DNA of 11,446 bases, from assembly GCA_017999015.1 (NCBI GenBank), contig JAGOBZ010000063.1:1-11446 (forward strand), read 5' to 3'. Position 1 is the stretch's first letter. The number at the start of each line of letters is the position of its first letter. Under the pieces are notes generated by a model. It made no database searches. It had not been told where the DNA came from and saw only the letters and a list, made by a program, of their open reading frames with translations. This DNA is from Kiritimatiellia bacterium. GTDB taxonomy: Bacteria; Verrucomicrobiota; Kiritimatiellia; RFP12; UBA1067. This document shows, in pieces, positions 1 through 7,443 of this stretch. The position numbers and the translations under genes were made by a program.

Positions 1-1
1 G

Positions 2-517
2 ATCGGCCGCGAGCGCAACGACATCGGGCGGCCGAACGACGCGGGGTATCCGGTGCGCGGGATCGTGCAGGACGGGCTGCTCTACCTGCACAACTTCGAG
101 CCCTCGCGGTGGCCGGCGTGCAATCCCGAGACCGGCTATCTCGACGTGGACGGCAGCCCCACCAAGAGCGAGGTGCTGGCCGCGCGGGGCGATCCGGCCG
201 GCCGCCGGTTCTGGGAAGTCTGCTTCGGCCGGCGCGGCCGCGAAGAGCTGTACGACCTCAGCGCTGACCCCGATTGTCTGGTCAACCGGATCGCGGAGGA
301 CGGCCGCGCGGCGGCGCTCAAGGCGCGCCTCTTCAAGGAGCTGGCGGAGCAGGGCGATCCGCGCGCGCTCGGTCAGGGGGACGTGTTTGATGCCTATCCG
401 CATGCCCATGACCGCATGCGCGGCTTTTATGAACAGTGGCAGCGGGGGACGGCACCGCGTGCCGATTGGGTCAATCCGAGCGATTTTGAAGAGCCTTCGA
501 AGCTTGACTCTCGTTGA
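2..517 (+). CDS. Sulfatase, C-terminal fragment (5' end outside window)
   Basis: The frame is open from the first bases of the window to the TGA at 515-517, giving 171 residues of a longer protein. The visible part reads as the C-terminal subdomain of a type I (alkaline-phosphatase-superfamily) sulfatase. It has a GRERNDIGRPNDAGYPVRG stretch, then a strand pattern LLYLHNFEPSRWPACNPETG, then the ELYDLSADPDCLVNR element that typically closes these enzymes, where the family shows LYDL..DP.E..N. The catalytic Cys/Ser motif that becomes formylglycine would lie in the missing N-terminal part, so activity and substrate cannot be judged. Such enzymes remove sulfate esters, often from polysaccharides, and are commonly secreted or periplasmic. 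It lies upstream of kdsB on the same strand with a 48-base gap, and probably belongs to a different transcription unit. The family call is firm; the substrate is unknown. Confidence 0.88.
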   Translation: MGRERNDIGRPNDAGYPVRGIVQDGLLYLHNFEPSRWPACNPETGYLDVDGSPTKSEVLAARGDPAGRRFWEVCFGRRGREELYDLSADPDCLVNRIAEDGRAAALKARLFKELAEQGDPRALGQGDVFDAYPHAHDRMRGFYEQWQRGTAPRADWVNPSDFEEPSKLDSR

Positions 518-532
518 AGGAACACACAAAAT
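504..532 (+). promoter_or_regulatory. Candidate sigma-70 promoter for the kdsB operon
   Basis: TTGACT at 504-509 (5 of 6 matches to the -35 consensus) is followed after 17 bases by CAAAAT at 527-532 (4 of 6 matches to the -10 consensus). The -35 box lies inside the last codons of the sulfatase gene. Transcription would begin near 539, leaving a leader of about 26 bases before the kdsB ATG. It sits in the only comparatively AT-rich stretch between the sulfatase and kdsB. It is a consensus match only. Confidence 0.4.
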
Positions 533-565
533 AGACACGATTTTCAACCTAACAGGAACAATAGT

Positions 566-1330
566 ATGCGTGTGATTGGCGTGATCCCGTCGCGCTGGGG
601 TTCGACGCGGTTCCCGGGCAAAAGCCTGTATCCGATTTGCGGGAAACCGTTGGTGCAGTGGGTCGTAGAGGCGGCGCGGCGCGCGGCCGCGCTTGATGAG
701 GTCGTGGTCGCCACGGATGACGTCCGGATCGCGGACGCGGTGTGCGGCTTTGCCAAGGTGGCGATGACACGCGCCGATCATCCTTCCGGTACCGACCGGG
801 TGGCGGAGGCGGCGCAGCCCGGCGATGACGACATCGTGATCAACATCCAGGGGGACGAGCCGCTGATCGATCCGGCGCTGATCGACGCGCTGGCCGCGCG
901 CATGAAGGCGGATGCCGGCTGGGCCATGGCGACCGCCGCGTGCCCGATCCGTTCGATGCGCGATCTCGAAGCGCGCACGGTGGTCAAGGTGGTGCTGGCG
1001 CGCGACGGCGGGGCGCTCTACTTCTCGCGGCTGCCGATTCCGTGCCGCCGCGACGGCGAGCCGGACCTGGCGGCCGGGCTCTACCTGCGCCACCTGGGCA
1101 TCTATGCCTATCGCGGCGCGTTTCTGAAGCAGCTCGTGCAGGAGCCGCCGTGCCTGTTAGAGCGGACCGAGAGTCTGGAGCAGTTGCGCGCCCTCTATCT
1201 GGGCGCGCGCATCGCGGTCATTCAGACCGAAGATCTGGGCGTGGGCGTTGACACGCCGGAGGATGTGCCGGCGGTTGAGGCGGTGCTCAGGCGAAAAACG
1301 GGAAGCAGAAACCAGGAGTCAGGAGATTGA
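566..1330 (+). CDS. kdsB: 3-deoxy-manno-octulosonate cytidylyltransferase (CMP-Kdo synthetase)
   Basis: The product transfers CMP from CTP to Kdo in the cytoplasm, giving the activated sugar used for the LPS inner core. The 254-residue protein matches the family length (about 250). Near the N-terminus is the nucleotide-binding loop PSRWGSTRFPGK (residues 9-20), followed by GKPLVQWV and the VVVATDD strand. The metal- and sugar-binding motif NIQGDEPLID lies near residues 94-103, and the family's FSRLPIP and HLGIYAYR motifs follow. AGGA at 554-557 is 8 bases before the ATG and supports this start. The last dozen residues (RKTGSRNQESGD) look unconserved and overlap the Shine-Dalgarno region of kdsA. 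It is the first gene of a nine-gene same-strand run, and kdsA begins 2 bases after its stop, so coupled translation is likely. Confidence 0.96.
   Translation: MRVIGVIPSRWGSTRFPGKSLYPICGKPLVQWVVEAARRAAALDEVVVATDDVRIADAVCGFAKVAMTRADHPSGTDRVAEAAQPGDDDIVINIQGDEPLIDPALIDALAARMKADAGWAMATAACPIRSMRDLEARTVVKVVLARDGGALYFSRLPIPCRRDGEPDLAAGLYLRHLGIYAYRGAFLKQLVQEPPCLLERTESLEQLRALYLGARIAVIQTEDLGVGVDTPEDVPAVEAVLRRKTGSRNQESGD
1314..1325 (+). promoter_or_regulatory. Tandem Shine-Dalgarno sequences before kdsA
   Basis: AGGAG occurs twice, at 1314-1318 and 1321-1325. The first is 8 bases from an in-frame TTG at 1327; the second is 7 bases from an in-frame GTG at 1333. Either start is therefore possible for kdsA. 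I chose GTG because it is the more common start codon and removes only two residues. Confidence 0.6.
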
Positions 1331-1332
1331 GC

Positions 1333-2145
1333 GTGAAACAGGTCAAAGTGGGCGGTGTCGTTTTCGGCGGCAAGCGGCTGGCATTCATTGCCGGGCCGTG
1401 CGTGATTGAATCGGTGGCCGGCACGATGGATCTTGCAGCGCGGCTGGTGCGCCTCGCGCGCGAGCTGGATGTGCCGCTGGTTTTCAAGGCTTCGTTCGAC
1501 AAGGCGAACCGGACCTCGGTGGACTCCTATCGCGGGCCGGGGCTGGCCGAGGGGCTGGCGGTCCTCAAAGAGGTGCGCGACCGCTTCGGAGTGCCGGTCC
1601 TGACCGACATCCACGAGCCGGGGCAGGCGGCGGTGGCGGCCGAGTTCGTAGACATTCTGCAGATCCCGGCGTTCCTGTGCCGCCAGACCGATCTGGTGGT
1701 GGCGGCGGCGGAGACCGGCAAGGTGGTCAACGTCAAGAAGGGCCAGTTTCTGGCTCCCGAAGACATGATCAACGTGATCGAAAAGATCCGCTCGGCCGGC
1801 AACGACAAGATCATCCTGACCGAGCGCGGGGCGAGCTTCGGCTACCACAATCTGGTGGCGGACATGCGCAGCCTGCTGATCATGCGCGAGCTGGGCGTGC
1901 CGGTGGTGTTCGACGCCACGCACAGCGTGCAGCGGCCGGGCGGCGCGGGCAAGATGAGCGGGGGCGACGGGCGCTGGGCGCCGGCCTTGGCGCGTGCCGC
2001 GGTGGCGACCGGGGTCGACGGTGTGTTCATGGAGACGCACGTCAATCCGGCCGAAGCCCTCTCGGACAAGGCCAACGCCATGGCCTTCAAGGATTTGAAA
2101 CGGCTGTGGCAAACGCTGGGGGCGATTCATGGCTTGGTGCGCTGA
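1333..2145 (+). CDS. kdsA: 3-deoxy-8-phosphooctulonate synthase (Kdo-8-P synthase), metal-dependent type
   Basis: The product condenses arabinose 5-phosphate with phosphoenolpyruvate to Kdo 8-phosphate in the cytoplasm. The 270-residue protein has the full motif series: AGPCVIES (residues 20-27), FKASFDKANRTS, TDIHEPGQA, IPAFLCRQTDLV, VNVKKGQFLAPEDM, ERGASFGYHNLV, DATHSVQ and METHVNP. Residues equivalent to the metal ligands of Aquifex KdsA (Cys11, His185, Glu222, Asp233) appear as Cys23, His197, Glu234 and Asp245, all shifted by exactly 12. The E. coli enzyme has Asn in place of the Cys, so this is the metal-dependent class. GTG at 1333 is the preferred start; TTG at 1327 would add two residues. 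The 3' end overlaps the next gene by 17 bases. Kdo 8-P phosphatase (kdsC) and arabinose-5-P isomerase (kdsD) are not in the window. Confidence 0.96.
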   Translation: MKQVKVGGVVFGGKRLAFIAGPCVIESVAGTMDLAARLVRLARELDVPLVFKASFDKANRTSVDSYRGPGLAEGLAVLKEVRDRFGVPVLTDIHEPGQAAVAAEFVDILQIPAFLCRQTDLVVAAAETGKVVNVKKGQFLAPEDMINVIEKIRSAGNDKIILTERGASFGYHNLVADMRSLLIMRELGVPVVFDATHSVQRPGGAGKMSGGDGRWAPALARAAVATGVDGVFMETHVNPAEALSDKANAMAFKDLKRLWQTLGAIHGLVR

Positions 2146-2671
2146 ACAGAGGCGGAGGGTCAGGCGCGCGGCGCTGGCGGCCGTCGCGGCGTGCGTCGCG
2201 TGGCCGGCGGCCGCGGCCGAAGACCCGGAGGTCGCGCGCTGGTTCAACCGGCACGACGACGCCGCGTGGCGCCCGTTGGCCGCGCGCTGGCCGGCGGTCA
2301 AGGCGGCCATGACGGCGCCGGTCGAGAACCTCGCGCTGCCGCTGGACTATCATGCGGACGGGCGCGTCCGGGCGCGGCTGCGCGCGAAAAAGGCGCAGGT
2401 CTTCGCGGACGGCATGATTTTTGCTGAAGATGTCGTGGTGGAGTTGTTGACGGCCGAGGGCGGTCCGGACGGCACGCTCACGGCCGAGGGATGCCTGTTT
2501 GACCGCGAGGCCCGGCACGGGTACTGCGACGGACGGGTGACGGTTGAAAAGGACGGCGATCGGCTCAAAGGGCGCGGTATGTACTTTTCAATGGCAGGCG
2601 AGTATATTAAAATCATGGCCGAGTGCGAGATTCGGACGCATCGCATCCGGAACAATTTCGGGAGATTCTGA
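2129..2671 (+). CDS. lptC: LptC-like LPS export protein (periplasmic bridge component), divergent
   Basis: This is a 180-residue exported protein of the LptC/OstA-like fold class. The N-terminus has a basic stretch (RRRVRR, residues 8-13) and an Ala/Val-rich segment. It then offers either an AXA signal peptidase site near residue 30 (AAA before EDP) or a lipobox-like VAAC ending at Cys22. The mature part ends in strand-rich sequence (GRVTVEKDGDRLKGRGMYFS) like the repeating strands of the Lpt beta-jellyroll. In known systems LptC sits on the LptBFG transporter and passes LPS to LptA. Assignment rests mainly on position, between kdsA and lptA-lptB, and on fold-like patterns; similarity is weak, and a second LptA-like protein is the alternative. 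GGGGG at 2118-2122, 6 bases before the ATG, may serve as ribosome binding site. It overlaps kdsA by 17 bases and lptA by one (TGATG). Confidence 0.68.
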   Translation: MAWCAEQRRRVRRAALAAVAACVAWPAAAAEDPEVARWFNRHDDAAWRPLAARWPAVKAAMTAPVENLALPLDYHADGRVRARLRAKKAQVFADGMIFAEDVVVELLTAEGGPDGTLTAEGCLFDREARHGYCDGRVTVEKDGDRLKGRGMYFSMAGEYIKIMAECEIRTHRIRNNFGRF

Positions 2672-3234
2672 TGAAACGGTTGGTGAGGATGAGTGTTGCG
2701 GCGGCGGGCCTTCTGGCGGCCGCAGGCGTGTTCGCCCAGACGCCGGAAGCGGCGGGTGGCGGTGCGGCCAAGGAGGCCGGCGCGAAAGCGTCGAAGGCCG
2801 ACGGGCAGGAGGCGCCCGCGCGCGAGGCTGTGATCACGGCCGAGCGCATCGAGTTCGACAACAAAGAGGGCGTGATCCTTTTTGACGAGAACGTGGTGGT
2901 GGACGACGCGCAGTTCGTGATGCGCTCGGACCGTCTGCTGGTTTTCATGGAGGGGACCAATGACGTGCAGCAGATCTTGGCGGTCGGCAGAGTGAGCATC
3001 ACCAACCTCAACCGGTCGGCGAGCTGCGACAAGGCGGTTTACACCAAGAAGGACGGCCAGATCGTCATGACCGGCAGTGCGCGCCTGATGCGGCAGGGCG
3101 ACGAGGGCGGCGAGGTGACCGGCAACCGGATCACGTTCTGGCTGGATGACGAGCGGATGGAGGTGTCGCCGGGACGCGTGGTGCTGCCGCCGGGGACGTT
3201 CAACAAAGCCGACACCAAAAAACTGATCCCGTAG
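2671..3234 (+). CDS. lptA: LPS transport periplasmic protein LptA (OstA-like)
   Basis: The product is a 187-residue secreted protein that would form the periplasmic beta-jellyroll bridge carrying LPS from the inner membrane to LptD. A cleavable signal peptide is clear: KR near the start, a hydrophobic core, and VFA before Gln23. A low-complexity Ala/Glu/Lys/Gly linker covers roughly residues 24-52. The OstA/LptA domain follows (about 54-165), with typical elements ITAERIEFDNKEGVILFDEN, a VMRSDRLLVF strand, KAVYTKKDGQIVMTG and ITFWLDDERMEV. GGAG at 2661-2664 is 6 bases before the ATG. The same frame stays open upstream to 2623, but that extension would put the signal peptide inside the protein, so 2671 is preferred. 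The start overlaps the lptC stop by one base and lptB follows at once. Confidence 0.9.
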   Translation: MKRLVRMSVAAAGLLAAAGVFAQTPEAAGGGAAKEAGAKASKADGQEAPAREAVITAERIEFDNKEGVILFDENVVVDDAQFVMRSDRLLVFMEGTNDVQQILAVGRVSITNLNRSASCDKAVYTKKDGQIVMTGSARLMRQGDEGGEVTGNRITFWLDDERMEVSPGRVVLPPGTFNKADTKKLIP

Positions 3235-3251
3235 GGAATGTGACTTCACGA

Positions 3252-4007
<756 letters not shown>

Positions 4008-4039
4008 CCAAACAAACAACCCGCCTTGCGCGGGCCAAC

Positions 4040-4046
4040 AAGGAGG
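4040..4046 (+). promoter_or_regulatory. Strong ribosome binding site of hpf
   Basis: AAGGAGG is a near-perfect anti-Shine-Dalgarno match, placed 9 bases before the ATG at 4056. It is the best such site I see in the window and decides the hpf start over an in-frame upstream ATG at 4026. A small hairpin (CCCGC 4020-4024 pairing with GCGGG 4030-4034) lies just upstream. Confidence 0.75.
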
Positions 4047-4055
4047 ATGACACCT

Positions 4056-4370
4056 ATGCCTATCGAAGTAACAATCCGTCATCAGAACGCAGCGCCCGGA
4101 CTTAAGGAATACGCGGAACTCCGCGCGGCCAAATTGATGGAACAGTTTCCGAAGATCGAGAGCGTGCATGTGATTGTGGATGTGCAGCGCCATCTTTACG
4201 AGGCTGAAGTTATCGTGCAGCAGAAGAATCTGACGGCAGTCGGCACCAAAGAGCATGCCGACAGTGCGCGCGCGGTGATCGACACGGCGGCGGCGCGCGC
4301 GGAAAAGCAGTTGCGCAAGACGCTGAGCAAGCGCGTGGACGCGCATACGCGGAACACGGATAAGAAGTAA
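4056..4370 (+). CDS. hpf: Ribosome hibernation-promoting factor, short form (HPF/RaiA family)
   Basis: The product is a 104-residue cytoplasmic protein of the HPF/YfiA family, which binds the 30S decoding region in stationary phase and helps inactivate or store ribosomes. It shows the family beta-alpha-beta-beta-beta-alpha pattern: PIEVTIRHQNAAPGLKEYAE, a first helix (AAKLMEQFPKIESVHV), strands VIVDVQRHLYEAEVIVQ, and a final amphipathic helix rich in Ala, Arg and Lys (AVIDTAAARAEKQLRKTLS). Length places it with short HPF/RaiA; the C-terminal dimerisation domain of long HPF is absent. The basic C-terminal tail (KRVDAHTRNTDKK) suits rRNA contact. It follows lptB by 48 bases and overlaps hprK by one base (TAATG). 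The hpf-after-lptB position matches proteobacterial clusters where rpoN lies between them. Confidence 0.92.
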   Translation: MPIEVTIRHQNAAPGLKEYAELRAAKLMEQFPKIESVHVIVDVQRHLYEAEVIVQQKNLTAVGTKEHADSARAVIDTAAARAEKQLRKTLSKRVDAHTRNTDKK

Positions 4371-5332
4371 TGGCGGAACACCGACAGAGCCAGCCCCAGC
4401 AGTCGCGCGTCACGGTCGACCAGTTTCTCGCGGTCGGTCGCGAGCGGCTGGGCATGGAACTGGTGGCGGGGCGGGCCGGTCTGCAACGGGTGATCATCGA
4501 GCCCGTCGCTCACCGTCCCGGCCTCGCCCTGTCGGGTTTCTACCGGCATTTCGCGCGCAAGCGCATCCAAGTGGTGGGTATGGCCGAGTTCGAGTATCTC
4601 TCGTCCATGCCTGAAGAGCTGCGCGCTCAGCGCCTAGAAGAGTTGTTCGCGAAAAAAATACCGTGCATGGTCTTCACGCGCGGCAAACGTGTTTTTCCGG
4701 AGGTGGTGCGCCTGGCTGAGCGTGACGGAGTCTGTGTGCTGCGGTCAAGCATGGTGACGCGCCACTTCATCCACTCCGCCACCTTCGTGTTGGAGGACCT
4801 GCACGCGCCGCGCTGCAAGGTTCACGGCACCATGCTGGAGGTGGCGGGTGTCGGCGTTTTCATCGAGGGCGCAGCCGGACTCGGCAAGAGCGAGACCGCG
4901 CTGGGGCTGATCAAGCGCGGGCATGCGCTGGTCGCGGACGACCTGACGCAATTCCGGCGCGACAGCAGCAACAGTCTGCTGGGGTCGGCCATGCCGGTGA
5001 CCCAGTATTACATGGAGATCCGCGGGATCGGGATCATTCATGTGCCTTCCATTTTCGGCGTGGCGGCGGTACGCGGTGAGAAGCAGGTGGACCTGGTGGT
5101 GACGCTGAAGCGGCAGGGCGAGGCCGATGCCGAGTTAGACCGCACGGGGACGGATGAGCTGCGCCGGGAATTTCTCGGCGTGGCGGTGCCGCAACTGGTG
5201 ATACCCGTGGCCCCTGGACGTGATCTGGTAAACCTGGTAGAGACGGCGGCGCAAGAACACAAAGTTCGATTATCGGGGTTTGTCGCAGTACGCGAGCTGG
5301 ATTCGCGGATCAAGCGGCACCATTCCGTATGA
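4370..5332 (+). CDS. hprK: HPr kinase/phosphorylase
   Basis: This enzyme phosphorylates HPr on its regulatory serine with ATP or PPi and also reverses that reaction. The 320-residue length matches full two-domain HprK. The N-terminal domain covers about residues 10-130. The kinase domain has VHG (His152), the P-loop GAAGLGKSE (167-175, Lys173), VADD (catalytic Asp pair 190-191), and the family signature EIRGIGIIHVPSIFG from residue 216. The C-terminal region includes RREFLGVAVPQLVIPVAPGR, typical of the part that contacts HPr. The P-loop reads GAAG where the usual form is GxSG, but the Lys and Ser/Glu after it are intact. It starts on the hpf stop codon (TAATG) and ptsH begins 13 bases after its TGA. 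Its adjacent substrate protein HPr supports the assignment. Confidence 0.95.
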   Translation: MAEHRQSQPQQSRVTVDQFLAVGRERLGMELVAGRAGLQRVIIEPVAHRPGLALSGFYRHFARKRIQVVGMAEFEYLSSMPEELRAQRLEELFAKKIPCMVFTRGKRVFPEVVRLAERDGVCVLRSSMVTRHFIHSATFVLEDLHAPRCKVHGTMLEVAGVGVFIEGAAGLGKSETALGLIKRGHALVADDLTQFRRDSSNSLLGSAMPVTQYYMEIRGIGIIHVPSIFGVAAVRGEKQVDLVVTLKRQGEADAELDRTGTDELRREFLGVAVPQLVIPVAPGRDLVNLVETAAQEHKVRLSGFVAVRELDSRIKRHHSV

Positions 5333-5345
5333 GGAGAGCTGCAAC

Positions 5346-5642
5346 GTGGCAAAGACTACTGCAAACCAAGAGACCCGGGAATTCGTGCTGCTGAATAAAT
5401 ACGGCATGCATGTCCGACCGGCGGGACTTTTCGCCAAGGTGGCGTCGCGCTTCAATGCCGAGGTGGATGTCGAGAAGGACGGTAGTGTCGTGTCCGGCAA
5501 AAGCATCATGGCCTTGATGACGTTGGAAGCGGTGTGCGGCGCCAAACTCAAGGTCACGGCATCCGGCCCTCAGTCGCGCGATGTGCTTGACGAACTGGAG
5601 GCGCTCGTCGCCCGTAAATTTGATATCCCCGATGAGCAATGA
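5346..5642 (+). CDS. ptsH: Phosphocarrier protein HPr
   Basis: The product is a 98-residue cytoplasmic phosphocarrier. The EI-dependent histidine site reads NKYGMHVRPAG (His22, with Arg24 and Pro25), matching the family N..G.HARPA. The regulatory serine site reads VSGKSIMALMTLEA (Ser53), equivalent to Ser46 of Bacillus HPr, so both phosphorylation sites are present. About seven extra residues precede the usual HPr start. GTG at 5346 was chosen because GAGGAGAG (5331-5338) is 7 bases upstream; an in-frame upstream start would run back into hprK. It lies between its kinase HprK and its phosphodonor EI and overlaps ptsI by 11 bases. Whether it serves sugar transport or only regulation cannot be told, since no EII component is in the window. 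Confidence 0.94.
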   Translation: MAKTTANQETREFVLLNKYGMHVRPAGLFAKVASRFNAEVDVEKDGSVVSGKSIMALMTLEAVCGAKLKVTASGPQSRDVLDELEALVARKFDIPDEQ

Positions 5643-7437
5643 CGCAGATGCCGCCTGCGGTACCGTGCGCGAGATGCGCATGCTGACCGGATTGGCCGTC
5701 TCGCGCGGATTCGTCGCGGGGCCCGCCTACCTGTACCGTGCCGGTGCCAGCGAACAGGTGCCGGAATACCGGATCGAGCCGGAGCAGGTCGAGCATGAAG
5801 TGGCGCGTCTGGCTGACGCATTCGCCCTGACGCGGTCACAGCTACGCTCGCTGGCGCAGGAGTTGAAGAAGCGCATCAGCGGCGACGAAGCCACCATCTT
5901 CGACGGGCATTTGATGATCCTTGATGATCCCTCCTTTTTGGGATCCTGCAAGGAAAAAATTGCCAAGAACCTGCGGAACGCCGAGGCGGCCGTCAAGCAG
6001 GTGGCCGACACCTACTCCTCGATTTTCGCTGCGATGGATGACGCCTACCTGCGCGAGCGCGCTCAGGATGTCGGCGACATCACCAAACGCATTCTGCGCA
6101 ATCTGTCGGGCGGCGGCGATGCGCACGCGCTGCGCGTCGAGCAGCCGTGCATCGTCGTGGCGGACGAGCTCTCGCCTTCCGAGACGATCTCGCTGCCCAA
6201 GAATCTGATCCTCGGTTTTGCGACCGACCGCGGCAGCACCACGTCGCACGCCTCGCTGCTGGCGCGTGCGCTGGGCATCCCCGCCGTGGTCGGACTGGGC
6301 TCGCTCTCGGAACAGATCAAGAGCGGCGATTTGCTGCTGCTTGACGGTACGCGCGGTAAGGTGATCGTCAATCCGGGGCGCGAGGAGCGGGCGGCCTTCG
6401 AAAAGATGATGCTCCGTTCGCGAACCCTGGAGGAGTCGCTGGACCAGGTCAAGACGCAGCCGGGCGGCACACGCGACGGCCGCTCAGTGCCGTTCTTGGC
6501 GAATGTCGATAACAGCACGCCGATGACCGATCTGTATGCGGTGGGCGCCGAGGGGATCGGCCTTTACCGGACGGAATATCTGTGGCTTCAGGGAGATCGC
6601 GAGCCGAGCGAAGAGGAACAGACGCAAGCGTATACCGCCGCGGCACGGGCGTTGCCGGACGGGCAAGCCGTCACCATCCGCGTGCTGGATCTGGGCGGCG
6701 ACAAGATGATCAAGGGCACCGGCACGGCGCACAAGGAGGCCAATCCGTTTCTGGGGAACCGCTCGATCCGCTTCCTCTTGCGCAACCCTGAAATCTTCCG
6801 CCGCCAACTGCGCGCCGTGCTGCGCGCGAGCTCACATGGCAACGTGCGGATCATGTATCCGATGATCACGGCGATCGACGAGCTGCACGCCGCCAATATG
6901 GAGCTGCACGCCTGCATGGCGGAGTTGAAGGCCGAGGGCATCCCCTTTGACGAATCGATCCGGCGCGGTGTGATGATCGAAATCCCGGCCGCAGCCCTGA
7001 TCGCGGACGCGCTGGCCAAAGAGTGCGAATTCTTTTCGATCGGCACCAATGACTTAATCCAGTATACGCTGGCGGTTGACCGCGTGAACGAGACCGTCGC
7101 GCGTCTTTACCAGCCCACCCATCCGGCCGTGCTGCAGTTGATCGATCTCTCGGTGACGGCCGCGCATGCTCACGGGCTGAAGGTTTCGGTTTGTGGCGAG
7201 ACGGCGGCTGATCCGGTGATGGCGGTGCTGTTCGTGGGCATGGGCGTGGATGAGCTCAGCATGTCGCCGAATCTCATCCGCCTCGTGAAGCGGGCTGTCA
7301 GCCAGATATCGTTCGCCGATGCCAAGGCGTTGGCCGACACGGTGCGTCGCATGAAGGGTACACCCGCCGATAAGATCTACGCCTTTTGCCGCAATCAGCT
7401 CATGAAGCTGGTGCCGGACTTTCTTTTCCTGCAGTAA
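5632..7437 (+). CDS. ptsI: Phosphoenolpyruvate-protein phosphotransferase (PTS enzyme I)
   Basis: This enzyme takes phosphate from PEP onto its own histidine and passes it to HPr. The 601-residue protein is slightly longer than E. coli EI (575). The phosphorylated histidine lies in STTSHASLLARALGIPAVVG (His206). The PEP-binding barrel has GIGLYRTEYLW (Arg313), VLDLGGDKM, NPFLGNRSIRFLLRNPEIF, GVMIEIPAA, FFSIGTNDLIQYTLAVDR and VCGETAADP with the catalytic Cys521, so all hallmark residues are present. The start at 5632 overlaps ptsH by 11 bases and lacks a clear Shine-Dalgarno, suggesting translation coupled to ptsH. ATG 5674 or 5680, just before LTGLAVSRG, are alternatives closer to the usual EI N-terminus. 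It is the last gene of the operon; the convergent gene ends 6 bases after its stop, and I see no strong terminator between them. Confidence 0.96.
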   Translation: MSNDADAACGTVREMRMLTGLAVSRGFVAGPAYLYRAGASEQVPEYRIEPEQVEHEVARLADAFALTRSQLRSLAQELKKRISGDEATIFDGHLMILDDPSFLGSCKEKIAKNLRNAEAAVKQVADTYSSIFAAMDDAYLRERAQDVGDITKRILRNLSGGGDAHALRVEQPCIVVADELSPSETISLPKNLILGFATDRGSTTSHASLLARALGIPAVVGLGSLSEQIKSGDLLLLDGTRGKVIVNPGREERAAFEKMMLRSRTLEESLDQVKTQPGGTRDGRSVPFLANVDNSTPMTDLYAVGAEGIGLYRTEYLWLQGDREPSEEEQTQAYTAAARALPDGQAVTIRVLDLGGDKMIKGTGTAHKEANPFLGNRSIRFLLRNPEIFRRQLRAVLRASSHGNVRIMYPMITAIDELHAANMELHACMAELKAEGIPFDESIRRGVMIEIPAAALIADALAKECEFFSIGTNDLIQYTLAVDRVNETVARLYQPTHPAVLQLIDLSVTAAHAHGLKVSVCGETAADPVMAVLFVGMGVDELSMSPNLIRLVKRAVSQISFADAKALADTVRRMKGTPADKIYAFCRNQLMKLVPDFLFLQ

Positions 7438-7443
7438 GCCGCG

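Noticed and set aside
1222..2310. 362-residue open frame on the minus strand
   Set aside because: It is the complement of kdsA and flanking genes, with a His/Arg-rich translation and no domain motif. kdsA on the plus strand is certain.
1677..2312. 211-residue plus-strand frame inside kdsA
   Set aside because: It is an out-of-frame reading of kdsA with Gly/Arg/Asp-rich, repeat-like translation and no conserved motif.
4020..4034. Hairpin upstream of hpf as riboswitch or attenuator
   Set aside because: It has a 5-bp stem with a 5-base loop, does not cover the Shine-Dalgarno, and the 48-base gap is too short for a riboswitch.
5911..5930. Perfect tandem duplication TTGATGATCC x2 in ptsI
   Set aside because: The 10-base unit is not a multiple of three, yet the encoded HLMILDDP matches what EI proteins have at this place, so it is a coincidence of codon choice, not a recent duplication.
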